Source: Desulfatiglans anilini DSM 4660 (GTDB lineage: Bacteria > Desulfobacterota > DSM-4660 > Desulfatiglandales > Desulfatiglandaceae). From it: a stretch of DNA of 64,000 bases. The notes beneath the pieces are model-generated. The model saw only the letters and a program-made list of their open reading frames with translations. It made no database searches and was not told the origin of the DNA. The stretch is taken from contig NZ_AULM01000003.1 of the NCBI RefSeq assembly GCF_000422285.1, positions 124,001 to 188,000 on the forward strand, written 5' to 3'. A program made the translations under genes and the position numbers. The first letter of the stretch is position 1. Each line of letters opens with the position of its first letter. Below are positions 1 to 8,516 of this stretch, piece by piece.

Positions 1-41
1 TCTGGCTGGATCGGTATTTCGGGGGCAAGCCGTGCGCGTAG
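1..41 (+). CDS. possible 3' end of an upstream gene
   Basis: Reading frame 3 of the left edge is open for twelve codons and stops with TAG at 39-41, overlapping the GTG start of the next gene by about ten bases. Such overlaps are common inside sugar-biosynthesis operons, so this may be the tail of the gene before the WbqC-family gene. The piece is too short to identify the product. Confidence 0.3.
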   Translation, partial: WLDRYFGGKPCA

Positions 42-757
42 CCATCCTCCAACCCGGGTATCTGCCGTGGATGGGCTACTTCGACCAAATGAACCAGGTC
101 GATGTCTTCGTGCACGCCACGGATCTCCAGTACACTCGTCAGGACTGGCGCAGCCGGAACCGCATCAAGACCCGCACCGGCTGGCAGTGGCTCACGGTCC
201 CCGTGCACTCCAAAGGAAATTTCTTCGCCCCCATCCACAGCATCCGGGTCAACAATTCCACCCCCTGGGCCCGCAAGCACTTGAACCTCATCCGTGAACA
301 TTACCGGACCGCTCCCTTTTTCGACCTGTACTTTCCCCTCTTCGAGGAAGCGCTCAATCGTGAATGGGAGTACCTTCTCGATCTCGACCTTTATTTTATC
401 CATCTCTTTAAAGACATCCTCCACATTACCACGCGCTGCATCGACATCCGCGACCTGCAGCTCCCTCAACCGCTCGACCGCGTCCAGCGAATCATCCAAA
501 CCTGCCTTTATCTTCATGCAACGCTTTACCTTTCAGGAGACGCGGCCAGAAATTATCTCGATGAATCCTTTTTCGCCCCCCACGGAATCGTCCTGCAATT
601 TCACGACATGTCCCACCCCGTCTACCCTCAACTCCACGGACCCTTCATCTCCTACCTCTCCCTGATAGACCTTCTCTTCAACTGCGGCCCGGCGAGCGCC
701 TCCTATCTCTCCTCGGCCGCCGGCCAATCACCCGTACTCACCAAACAATCCCTATAA
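32..757 (+). CDS. WbqC-family protein
   Basis: The 241-residue product starts MRVAILQPGYLPWMGYFDQM and continues with a YTRQDWRSRN segment, the characteristic opening of the WbqC family. These proteins are usually encoded in O-antigen or other surface-polysaccharide loci, often beside aminotransferases and glycosyltransferases. Their exact reaction is not established. The start is GTG, preceded by a G-rich stretch, and it overlaps the stop of a possible upstream gene. No signal peptide or membrane segment is visible, so a cytoplasmic location is likely. The length fits the family. It is probably the last gene of a polysaccharide operon extending left of the window. Confidence 0.8.
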   Translation: MRVAILQPGYLPWMGYFDQMNQVDVFVHATDLQYTRQDWRSRNRIKTRTGWQWLTVPVHSKGNFFAPIHSIRVNNSTPWARKHLNLIREHYRTAPFFDLYFPLFEEALNREWEYLLDLDLYFIHLFKDILHITTRCIDIRDLQLPQPLDRVQRIIQTCLYLHATLYLSGDAARNYLDESFFAPHGIVLQFHDMSHPVYPQLHGPFISYLSLIDLLFNCGPASASYLSSAAGQSPVLTKQSL

Positions 758-855
758 GACGGCCATTTCGCCGCCTAGGCCACGCGCCTCTACGCATCGC
801 GTCCCAACTCTACGTCACACCGACCTTTCTCCTGCTCAGACCAGCTAAAAACCTC

Positions 856-885
856 TTGACAAAAAACCTTCTCCTGAATTATGCT
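856..885 (+). promoter_or_regulatory. sigma-70-type promoter candidate P1
   Basis: A perfect -35 box TTGACA (856-861) and a TATGCT -10 box (880-885) are separated by 18 bp. It lies upstream of the secreted 659-residue protein and is the distal one of two tandem promoters. Confidence 0.6.
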
Positions 886-945
886 TTCACGAGTCTTTTT
901 ACGTTCTATAGATAGTGGTTTTTGACGCGCCGGGCGCAAAAATGC

Positions 946-973
946 TTGACATCTATGCGCTCCGTGCGATAAT
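946..973 (+). promoter_or_regulatory. sigma-70-type promoter candidate P2
   Basis: TTGACA (946-951) and GATAAT (968-973) are separated by 16 bp. It is proximal to the secreted-protein gene, leaving a leader of about 130 nt that contains an SD-like GGAGGTGATG. Confidence 0.55.
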
Positions 974-1029
974 TCCCCAAAATGCCCATCAGCTGTAGTT
1001 ATTTCAAACCTAGACGCAGAAGGGAGGTG

Positions 1030-1116
1030 ATGAAGCCAACGGTTCTGAAAGGAAGACCCGCTTGTCCGCTTATTGTTTTTCGTTCGTTGAAATCTTCTAA
1101 GGAGGTAAAGAGATGA
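1030..1116 (+). CDS. possible 28-codon leader ORF
   Basis: An ATG at 1030 opens a 28-codon frame that stops at TGA 1114-1116, overlapping the ATG of the next gene as ATGA, the classic arrangement for translational coupling. The purine-rich AGGGAGGTG abuts the ATG directly, which is too close for a normal Shine-Dalgarno. Translation is therefore doubtful and this may be chance. The peptide shows no recognisable motif. Confidence 0.25.
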   Translation: MKPTVLKGRPACPLIVFRSLKSSKEVKR

Positions 1117-3092
1117 AAAAGGTTATTTTCAGTTTCCTCGTGTTGCTGTTAGGCATCGGCCTCGCGGCTGGGAACGTCACCGCGACATCGTACGATCCCA
1201 GCAACCAGGGTGGCTGGACCCTCAATGATGGTCCGCAGACCATGATTCCCCCGGTGACGCCCATGCTTTGGAACCACGGCAACTTGGGTGACGCCCTCTA
1301 CGGCGAGATCTACCGCGCCGTCAGCAGCGATGAAGCACCGGCTTACAACTTCGTGACGTATTTCAGCGTCCAGAACACTTCCGACTACTGGGTGGCCGCC
1401 CACATCAGGCTCCGCGCGGGACGTTACAGCATAGAAGTCTACGACTTCCCCATCCTGCTGTCCCCCCGGGATGTCTTCTGGATGCAGTTCGAAGCTGTGG
1501 AGACCCCGTCAGGTGCTTTTGGGATCAAACTCTTCAGCAATGACGCAAACACGCTTGGCCACAGCGGCCTGCCTTCTCCTTGGAGTGCGGACCTCAAGAC
1601 CATCCTGATCGACCAGTTCACCTATCTGATCGACTCGATGGGCTGGGACGAAGATGACATTCTGATGGAGACCACGCAGGGTCACATCGAAGTGTTCGGC
1701 CTTTTCGCGTTCAAGTGGCCCAGCAGCAATCTTCCCCCGGGTCAGAGTTTCAAGACTATCATGCCCAAATTCTACGCTAAAACTGCAGGCCTTGCCGCCC
1801 AAAACTGCACCGATTTTTACAACGAGAAGGGCGTACAGGTCGAGCCCACGGTATCCATTTTGGAGGATTACGGGTTTATCACCGCAGTCGACGTCGGCAA
1901 CTACCTGACGGGGCAGGTCCACGTCGGTGATTTCGCCACGGGCCACTACATGGGATACACCATGCGTGCCATCCAGAACTTCCGCGCCGCCTGCGGTACG
2001 CTGGACATTAAGGAACCCGGCAATAATGATGAGTGCGGTCTAGTAGAGACTCGCTGCGACATCCTTGATGCCCACTTTCCTTACCATCGGGATGACATTC
2101 TCCGCGGCTGGCTCTCGCCCCCGGGCGTAATCGTTTACAACGCCTATGGCAACGACTACCCCTACACGGAACCCGACTGGGCCACCAGCTGGGGGCCGAC
2201 ATGGAATGACGGCGACGACTATGTCAACAAGGGACATATGCCCCGTTGCGAAAAGGATCTCAACCCCATTTTCGAAGACGAACGGCGGCTTCTCGCCAGC
2301 CAGTCCTGGAGCCTTGACGAAGTGGACGATGCCATTGTCAAGCAGCAGGTCTGGGGCCCCTTCTTCAACGGTGGTTTTTCTGGACAAACCTACACGCTGG
2401 CCGCTGTGAGCTTCCCGACCAAGTACCTCCACTTTTTCTTCAACGCCCAGAGCGGCCTCAAGGATTGGCTTGGGAACGGCCTCGTCGGTCCGGACCTTGA
2501 TACCACCAATGCCTGGCCCATTTCTTCCAATCAGGCGAAGAATGTGCGGGCCTACATGGATGTAAAGTTCTTCCAGGATTTCCGTCCGGTCGATATCGGC
2601 TTCGGCCTCTGGGACCTCAAGGAAGTCCCCTGTAACGTTGGCCAATCTCCGTACCCCATCATCTCGCTGCCCTGGGAAGTCACCCTGGTTCCTATCGGTC
2701 GTGCCTCCCAGATCGCGCTTGCTGAATTCTGTTTCCTCATTCACGCTCCGACGACTCTAGGCAACTGCCTTGCCGCCGATCCGGCGTTGTTCCCGGCTGG
2801 CCAGTTCACCATGCAGGGTTTCGAGATCTCCGGTGGCGATCCCAGGAACCAGAATTACTGCCATGCTGGCGGACCCTTCTCCCAGTACTTCCCGATGAGG
2901 CAAGGAGTAGAACTGGGCTCTATGCTGAGCACCTTGTATAACTTGCCCGTCGGCGCGCTTGCGGATATCATCCCCGCCTCCGTCCAGTTGATGGATTTCG
3001 AGTTCACGGGTGGTCCGCACTCGCGTATGTTTGAGCCCGCTTGGAACAACCCGCGGATCAACTACTGGTTCGAATGTGAGAACGGCGATTAA
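1113..3092 (+). CDS. secreted protein of unknown function, probably abundant
   Basis: The 659-residue product begins with a Sec signal peptide: MKK, a hydrophobic core of about 17 residues, and probable cleavage near residue 24 after VTA. The mature part is rich in Trp, Tyr, Asn, Gly and Pro and contains scattered Cys, compatible with an exported all-beta or surface protein. I recognise no domain. Tandem promoters, a near-perfect RBS (AAGGAGG seven bases before ATG) and a dedicated terminator mark it as a monocistronic, highly expressed gene. An S-layer-like or other surface-coat role is possible but is only inference. No lipobox, sorting signal or beta-barrel C-terminus is evident. The start is well supported by RBS and signal peptide. 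Confidence 0.75.
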   Translation: MKKVIFSFLVLLLGIGLAAGNVTATSYDPSNQGGWTLNDGPQTMIPPVTPMLWNHGNLGDALYGEIYRAVSSDEAPAYNFVTYFSVQNTSDYWVAAHIRLRAGRYSIEVYDFPILLSPRDVFWMQFEAVETPSGAFGIKLFSNDANTLGHSGLPSPWSADLKTILIDQFTYLIDSMGWDEDDILMETTQGHIEVFGLFAFKWPSSNLPPGQSFKTIMPKFYAKTAGLAAQNCTDFYNEKGVQVEPTVSILEDYGFITAVDVGNYLTGQVHVGDFATGHYMGYTMRAIQNFRAACGTLDIKEPGNNDECGLVETRCDILDAHFPYHRDDILRGWLSPPGVIVYNAYGNDYPYTEPDWATSWGPTWNDGDDYVNKGHMPRCEKDLNPIFEDERRLLASQSWSLDEVDDAIVKQQVWGPFFNGGFSGQTYTLAAVSFPTKYLHFFFNAQSGLKDWLGNGLVGPDLDTTNAWPISSNQAKNVRAYMDVKFFQDFRPVDIGFGLWDLKEVPCNVGQSPYPIISLPWEVTLVPIGRASQIALAEFCFLIHAPTTLGNCLAADPALFPAGQFTMQGFEISGGDPRNQNYCHAGGPFSQYFPMRQGVELGSMLSTLYNLPVGALADIIPASVQLMDFEFTGGPHSRMFEPAWNNPRINYWFECENGD

Positions 3093-3166
3093 GGGCGTGT
3101 CTGTTGCCTGCCTTGGTTAAGGATGTCCCGGGCAGGCAGTGGAAAATGTAGCTGAGAACCTTTATT

Positions 3167-3216
3167 GGGCGGCAAACCTTCCTTTGGAAGTCTTTGCCGC
3201 CCTCTTCTTTTCTTCG
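3167..3216 (+). terminator. rho-independent terminator of the secreted-protein gene
   Basis: A 10-bp GC-rich stem (GGGCGGCAAA paired with TTTGCCGCCC, arms 3167-3176 and 3193-3202) is followed by a T-rich tract to about 3216. It lies 75 bp after the stop codon. Confidence 0.7.
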
Positions 3217-3282
3217 ATTTTCCGCGAACCCAGCGGCGCGATCGCCTCGTAGCCGCGTTCTCATCAGAAAGGCCGGTTTTTC

Positions 3283-3819
3283 ATGATCCAGATTTTGCCC
3301 GCCCATCCTGTAGCTATCTACCGCGTTTTCATTCTGTTCCTCTGTCTGCCTTTGGCACTTGCGCTCGCTTCCTGCAAAGAGTCCGCCAAACCAACTGTCT
3401 CGCTGTCCCCGCAGGAGGCGGTCGCCAGCCGCGCCCTCGAATACTGGGCGCACAGGATTAATGGCGACATGGAGAAAGCCTACGCCATGGAGGATCCCGA
3501 ATCATTGAAAGGCCTGAAGCTCGGCAAGTACATCCAGAGTGTCGGAAGTTCAGTCCATTGGAAAAGTGCGGATGTCTCCCATGTGAAGCTTTTGGAGGAT
3601 CAAAAAAGCGCCATTGCCTACATGAAAATCCGCTACGTCTATTCGTTCGCCAAGGAGGATCCAGATTCTTCCGAGCTTGAAAGCACGCTTGCGGAAAGGT
3701 GGCTATTGCGGGAAAATCAATGGCTACACCAATATCGCTTTCCGTTTGGCATTCAACCCGATAATGGCCCTGAAAAGCCCCCTGGTAAACAGTCTGAAGC
3801 CCCTCAGGACAACAACTAG
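3283..3819 (+). CDS. putative lipoprotein of unknown function
   Basis: The 178-residue product has a hydrophobic N-terminal segment ending in a lipobox (LASC, Cys31), so it is probably lipidated and membrane-anchored on the periplasmic side. The mature domain, residues about 40-160, has an alpha/beta look with a region resembling small NTF2-like or DUF4878-type lipoproteins that carry an extra cystatin-like fold. That resemblance is a guess. The C-terminal 20 residues are Pro/Gln/Asn-rich. The RBS is weak (AGAAAGG well upstream). It stands alone between the terminator of the upstream gene and the radical SAM gene. Confidence 0.6.
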   Translation: MIQILPAHPVAIYRVFILFLCLPLALALASCKESAKPTVSLSPQEAVASRALEYWAHRINGDMEKAYAMEDPESLKGLKLGKYIQSVGSSVHWKSADVSHVKLLEDQKSAIAYMKIRYVYSFAKEDPDSSELESTLAERWLLRENQWLHQYRFPFGIQPDNGPEKPPGKQSEAPQDNN

Positions 3820-4028
3820 GCGTTAGAGCCCCGCGGCGGCGCCCCCCTGCTTTGGGGGGGGGCTGGAAGGGGATTTTCCTGGCTTCTTCACGAAGCCCTA
3901 AACTGTTCTGATAGTCACTCCCGGCGACGCCTGACCTGACCGCCTTGTTTTGGCAACCGCCGCCATTCAGAACCGTCGCTCTTCACCCTTGCCCGCCCTT
4001 CGGCCCCGGCTGTCGGCACTCTTCTAGA

Positions 4029-5105
4029 ATGGACTATTCCGGAATATACCAGCTGCTATCCAGGTTCTCCGGTGCTCTTTGCCGTAGCCTGCCAGGAAAC
4101 TTTGCGCCTGCGCCTTTACAGATCTATGTCGAACTGACCTATCGCTGCAACCTCGCCTGCAGCTTTTGCCAATTTCGGGAAGTCTCCGCTCAATCCCCTG
4201 GAGCCAAGCTGGAACTCACTTCCAAAGAATTCGAGCGGGTGCTCAGCAACCTTACCAGAGGTGCTATCGTCTCGTTTTCCGGCGGTGAACCGACCCTCAA
4301 ACCCGGCTTCCTCGATCTGCTTACAGCCGTTTCCAAGAGAAACCGCACACACATTTTCACCAACGGCACTGGCATCGATCGCGTGACCGCAAGGCGTTTC
4401 GTGGATCTTGGCGCCCCTACGCCAATCCACAACGGGCTGGTTTTGGTGGGAATATCATTCGAGGGACTGGAAAAGACCCACAACAGCATCGTCCAGCGTT
4501 CCTGGGCCTTCGACCGGACGCTGTCGGGGATTCAGACTCTGTTGGAGGAACGTAGGCGGCGCGGGAAGCGCTTCCCCCTGGTCGAGATCAAGGCCGTGCT
4601 CACCCGTGAGAACCTGGGTGAGATCGAGAAGCTGTTTCAACTTGCCAAAGACCTCGGGGCGGACCTCTTCAACCCGATGGCCATGAACATGATGCCCCAC
4701 CTCGGGCGCATCGGGGGGTTCAGCCCCTCACCCTGGGACCCCCCCCCGCCGGTCGAGCCTCTGCCGCGAGCGGAGCTGCAGACAACCCTCGAATCCATCT
4801 TTCGGCAGGCCGGGCCGATCCAGGTCCGAACCACCCCCCAGGGGATCGGGCCGAAGGACTTCGCCGATTACTACAACGGCGCCTTTCGCCTGCAGGATTA
4901 CACCTGTTCCTTCCCGTGGCACGGCATGACCCTGACGGCGCACGGCGACATCTACATCTGTCCTTATCTCAAGGTGGGAAATATTCAGGAAGACAACTGG
5001 AAGGAGGCGCGCAACCACCAAAGCGCCAGGGCTTTCAGAAAGGCTCTCGGCAGCCGGGGGGTCTTCCCCGGCTGCCTCGGCTGCTGTTCGCTGGTGCGTC
5101 GCTGA
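4029..5105 (+). CDS. radical SAM/SPASM-type protein
   Basis: The 358-residue product starting at the ATG at 4029 carries the radical SAM cluster motif CNLACSFC (Cys40, Cys44, Cys47), followed by the GGEPTL segment that binds SAM. The last 70 residues contain several Cys (around CSFPW, CPY and CLGCC), which suggests a SPASM or twitch-like extra Fe-S site. The overall layout resembles the MoaA/PqqE/AlbA group, whose members modify peptides or small molecules. The substrate cannot be inferred because no precursor peptide or partner lies beside it. The frame is open upstream to 3945, but those 28 residues are Pro/Cys-rich and unlike the family. It converges with gspD, with only 19 bp between stops. 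Confidence 0.75.
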   Translation: MDYSGIYQLLSRFSGALCRSLPGNFAPAPLQIYVELTYRCNLACSFCQFREVSAQSPGAKLELTSKEFERVLSNLTRGAIVSFSGGEPTLKPGFLDLLTAVSKRNRTHIFTNGTGIDRVTARRFVDLGAPTPIHNGLVLVGISFEGLEKTHNSIVQRSWAFDRTLSGIQTLLEERRRRGKRFPLVEIKAVLTRENLGEIEKLFQLAKDLGADLFNPMAMNMMPHLGRIGGFSPSPWDPPPPVEPLPRAELQTTLESIFRQAGPIQVRTTPQGIGPKDFADYYNGAFRLQDYTCSFPWHGMTLTAHGDIYICPYLKVGNIQEDNWKEARNHQSARAFRKALGSRGVFPGCLGCCSLVRR

Positions 5106-5124
5106 ACGCGGCGGGCCTCGGCGC

Positions 5125-7398
5125 TCAATGCTGAAAGCGCTCGGTCACATGCCGGACCTTGTCCTTGAACTCCGTGGTCACGATGTCCACATCTTCGTCA
5201 TTGACGATGACGCGGGGGGTGATGAGGATGATGAGTTCGGTCTTCTCGAGGCTCTCCGAGCCTGTCCCCGTCAGGTAGCGGAGCACCGGCGCGTTGATCA
5301 GGCAGGGCACCCCTCCGAAGGATGAACTCTCCTTGTCCTTGATCAACCCTCCTATAACGAGGGTTTGGCCGTCCCTCACCGTCAGGGTCGTGTTGACCGT
5401 CCGCTTGAAGAAGGATGGATATTTCTGGCCGGCCACCTGCACGTCCTCACTCTGGTCGCTCACCTCCTGGCTGATCTCCATCGTCACCAGGCCTCGCTCG
5501 TTGATGTGCGGCGTCACGGTCAGGATGACACCGGTGTCCCGGTACTGGATGCTCGTTTCGGTCACGGGATCCGTGCTGGAGCTGTAACGGTAGGAGGCAC
5601 TCGCCACCGGGATTTCACGGGAGACGTCCATGCGCGCCTCCTTGTTGTCCGACGCGAGCACGTGCGGACTGGAAAGGACGTTGACCTTGTTTTTGGATGC
5701 CAGGGCATTCAACTCGGCGTACCACTTCTCCGTCACTCCCAGCGAGTATTTCAGGCCTGAAGCGCCGAGCGTGGCGGCGAACGAGGTCGGTTTGCCGATG
5801 ACCGCGCTCCCGAACGACCACTCCACCCCGAGCTGGTCGCTCTTGTCGAGGGTGATCTCGGCGATCGTCGCCTCGATCAGCACCTGACGCGGCAGGATAT
5901 CCAGTTTTTTCAGGATCTCCGCGATGACCCGGTAGTCCGACGGCACCGCGTCGATGATCAGGGCGTTGCGGATCTCGTCGGCCGTGATGGTCACATCGTC
6001 CTTCAGGGTGCCTCCGTTGCTTTTCTCTCCCTTGCTCAACGTGGCGCTCGTGGTTCCTTTGGCGGTGGTCGAGGTCGTACTCCCCGTCTCTCTCGTGCTG
6101 CCGAGCGAACTGGTGCGCTCGTCTTCGTCGCGGTCGCGCATGGAGCTTTCGCCGAACGGGTTCCGCGAGTAGGAGCTGCCGGTCGTCTTCTTGCTCGTCC
6201 CGGCTGACTGGCCGCCGACGCTCCCCCCTTCGCCGCTGAAGACGTTCTGGAGGATCTCCGCCAGGTTGGAGGACTCGCCGTTCTTTACATAGTAGACATA
6301 GATCTTGTGGACGACCTCCTCGGATGCGACATCCAGCTCCGCAATGAAGCTATCGATCCGAGGGAAGACATCCGGTGTGGAGCTCACGACCATCAGGAGA
6401 TTGAGGCTCGAGATGGCGATGAACTTCATCGGCAGATTTTCACGCGCCCCGTAGGCTGTAAAGATATCCTCCAGGATGCCGCCCATGTCCTCCGGCACCA
6501 TGTGCTTCAGGGGATAGATACGATAGTGGACATTGTCGAAGATGTTGACGTCGAAGACATCCACCAGCCGAAGGATCTTGTTGATGTTGAGGCTCTTGTC
6601 CACGACGACGAGGGTGTTGCTCCCGGGGTGGGACAGGATCACCCCGTTGGCCGATACAAAGGGCGTCAAGAGCTTCGTCATCTCGTCCGGCGATATGAAC
6701 TGCAGCGGGATGAGCTGGATGATGATGCGCTCTCCAGCTGCACCGATCTCCCCTTCCCGTCCGAAACGGGATACCACCGGCAGGCGCGAGGCGTCCTTCA
6801 ATGGAATGATCTTGTAAAAGTCCCCTTCCTTCACCGCCGCGAGGCCGTTGATGTCCAGGATCTGATTGAAGATGGGGAACAGATCCGCCTTGCTGAGCCC
6901 TTTGGCCGTATGGATGGTGACCTTTCCGCGCACCTCCGGGCCGACGATGTAGCTGATGTCGAGCAGATCGCCGACCGTCTTGATCACCTCATAGATGTCG
7001 GCATCATCAAAATTGAAGACCACCTCGCTGCCGTCGCCTTTCTTTACAGGTGCAGCCGGCTCAAAGATGGTCCCTTCCTCCAGCCGTTTCGTCTTCGCGG
7101 CGGCAGACGAGCCCCCGCCGCCCCTGACGGTGCGGGACAGAGTGTCGGGGCCTTCCGGTACTACCGCCCCATCGATCTCCGCCACGGATGTGGAATAACT
7201 CCTGCGGGATCGCGCTTCGGTCGCCTCCGCGCCGGACGCTTCAAGCGAGGTGGCGGGAGGCGTCTTTTCGGCCATGTCCGCCTCTCCGCCACGTTCCGTA
7301 ACCTTCCCTAACGGGGGAACGGCGCAGCCCCCGGCAAAAAGAAGGAGTGACAGGGCCAAAGCAACGATGGTGGTTGCAAACAGCAGCCTTTTTTTCAT
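5125..7398 (-). CDS. gspD: type II secretion secretin GspD
   Basis: This is the outer-membrane channel of the type II secretion system. The 757-residue product has a lipoprotein-type signal (LLLFAGGC, Cys25) and a Ser/Gly-rich linker to about residue 120. The N0 domain (about 126-196, starting VVFNFDDADIYEVIKT) is followed by N1 to N3 repeats and the secretin core from about 505 (VLIEATIAEI) to the end with VPCLINAPVLRYLTG. A 70-residue Ser/Thr/Gly-rich insertion (about 390-463) interrupts N3, as in many secretins. It is the last gene of the operon, abutting gspC. A lipobox on GspD itself suggests it may target to the outer membrane without a separate pilotin; that is inference. Confidence 0.93.
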   Translation of the reverse strand: MKKRLLFATTIVALALSLLLFAGGCAVPPLGKVTERGGEADMAEKTPPATSLEASGAEATEARSRRSYSTSVAEIDGAVVPEGPDTLSRTVRGGGGSSAAAKTKRLEEGTIFEPAAPVKKGDGSEVVFNFDDADIYEVIKTVGDLLDISYIVGPEVRGKVTIHTAKGLSKADLFPIFNQILDINGLAAVKEGDFYKIIPLKDASRLPVVSRFGREGEIGAAGERIIIQLIPLQFISPDEMTKLLTPFVSANGVILSHPGSNTLVVVDKSLNINKILRLVDVFDVNIFDNVHYRIYPLKHMVPEDMGGILEDIFTAYGARENLPMKFIAISSLNLLMVVSSTPDVFPRIDSFIAELDVASEEVVHKIYVYYVKNGESSNLAEILQNVFSGEGGSVGGQSAGTSKKTTGSSYSRNPFGESSMRDRDEDERTSSLGSTRETGSTTSTTAKGTTSATLSKGEKSNGGTLKDDVTITADEIRNALIIDAVPSDYRVIAEILKKLDILPRQVLIEATIAEITLDKSDQLGVEWSFGSAVIGKPTSFAATLGASGLKYSLGVTEKWYAELNALASKNKVNVLSSPHVLASDNKEARMDVSREIPVASASYRYSSSTDPVTETSIQYRDTGVILTVTPHINERGLVTMEISQEVSDQSEDVQVAGQKYPSFFKRTVNTTLTVRDGQTLVIGGLIKDKESSSFGGVPCLINAPVLRYLTGTGSESLEKTELIILITPRVIVNDEDVDIVTTEFKDKVRHVTERFQH

Positions 7399-8303
7399 TA
7401 ATTAACCCTCAAAAGTTTCTCTCTTATGTTGGCAGGAAGTTTTCGCACGGGTGCGTCCGGCGGGCTTTCAACCGCCCCGGGCGGGGCCGCCGGCTCAGGT
7501 GCGCTCGGAGGCGAGGGACTCGCGCCTTGGGCGGGGGCCGCTCCCGGGGCCGCCTCGCTTCCAGGCGGGGTACGCGGGGCGGGCAGGGGCGGGGCCGCCG
7601 GCTCAGGAGGAGAAGCGGCCTGCGCCGGTTCGCCGGGCTTCACCTCGACGACGATCGGCTTGCTCTCCGTTGCCTTCACTTTCTCGCGCTCTTTTGGGTT
7701 TCGGGTATCATAGAGAAAGACCTCATAACGACCCTCCGACGCGTCGGTCAGGACAACACGGTCCGCCAGGATCTCAGACAGCACAAACATGTCTACACTC
7801 TCGCCGACCTTCACCCAGCTCCGTTCCAATTGCTGCGCCCCGCGCCGCGCCCGCTTGTAGCGCAGCATCCGGAGTTGCTGCGGATCGAGGCCCGCCTCAT
7901 CGAGCACAGCCGGGTGCTGGAGCAGGGCGGCCCTGTAGTCGTCCACAATTACCACCCCGTAAAGGCTGATCTCTTTCAGGACATCCTCGGCACTTCGCTG
8001 CATGCGGGGGTCAACCCGCGCCTCGGGCTCCTTTTTCTCCTCCGGCTCCTCTTCCTTCGGCTCGGCCCGATCGGCCGCAAACAGGTTCTTCACGGCCACA
8101 AGCTCGTATTCCGCTTCGGAAGGAACCTCTTTCTGAAAGGCCTTCGGCAGGGGGGCCGCCGGTTGACCGGAAGAAGATTCCCCTTCACTCACCTCGACAA
8201 CCTCCTGGCGGTCGCTCACCCAAACCGCATATGTCTTGATCCCCAGGAAGATCAAGGCGAGCATCAGGAGCAGATTGACTATCCATATCCTTTTCAGCAT
8301 CAT
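7398..8303 (-). CDS. gspC: GspC-like inner-membrane component of T2SS
   Basis: The 301-residue product has one N-terminal transmembrane helix (about 8-28), an acidic linker, and a homology-region-like domain (about 115-210, around ISLYGVVIVDDYRAALLQ). A long Pro/Ala/Glu-rich tail follows. GspC joins the inner-membrane platform to the secretin. No PDZ or coiled-coil module is evident after the HR-like domain; the C-terminus is low complexity instead. The stop overlaps the start region of gspD, showing tight coupling. The identity rests on both sequence style and position directly upstream of gspD. Confidence 0.8.
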   Translation of the reverse strand: MMLKRIWIVNLLLMLALIFLGIKTYAVWVSDRQEVVEVSEGESSSGQPAAPLPKAFQKEVPSEAEYELVAVKNLFAADRAEPKEEEPEEKKEPEARVDPRMQRSAEDVLKEISLYGVVIVDDYRAALLQHPAVLDEAGLDPQQLRMLRYKRARRGAQQLERSWVKVGESVDMFVLSEILADRVVLTDASEGRYEVFLYDTRNPKEREKVKATESKPIVVEVKPGEPAQAASPPEPAAPPLPAPRTPPGSEAAPGAAPAQGASPSPPSAPEPAAPPGAVESPPDAPVRKLPANIREKLLRVN

Positions 8304-8447
8304 GCAAGGCCACTCTCAGTGGGTCCCAAAGAGTTCACCCCAAAAACCGCAACGGCAGGCTGACCTGAAAACCTGCGCTGAATCTACAGGGTCCGAAACC
8401 AGCGATTACGACTTGTGCAAAGGCCTTCATCCTGCCCGAAAAGCCGT

Positions 8448-8511
8448 GCTCACCCGGAAGGCAACGTGCGGATCGACACCCAGATTGGCAAAAAACACCC
8501 CTTCCGGATTG
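8448..8511 (+). repeat. right-end fragment of the CCATCCGG dispersed repeat
   Basis: About 64 bp between gspM and gspC resemble the right end of the dispersed element: an AACGTGCGGATCGACACCCA-like stretch, then GATTGGCAAAAAA and TTCCGGATT. It is diverged and the left part is missing. It fills much of the 213-bp spacer (8304-8516) inside the secretion operon. I see no gene or terminator in the rest of that spacer. Confidence 0.6.
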
Positions 8512-8516
8512 AGAAT

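Larger units (their letters stand above)
758..1112. other. intergenic region with two promoter candidates and a short leader ORF
   Basis: This 355-bp stretch separates the WbqC-family gene from the secreted-protein gene. It holds two sigma-70-like promoters (856-885 and 946-973), an anti-SD-complementary AGGGAGGTGATG at 1021-1032, and a 28-codon reading frame running into the next start codon. Apart from that nothing is recognisable. Confidence 0.6.

Noticed and set aside
3840-3863. GCCCCCC/GGGGGGC hairpin after the lipoprotein gene as a terminator
   Set aside because: The stem is a homopolymer run with no T tract after it; it may be only a C/G tract.
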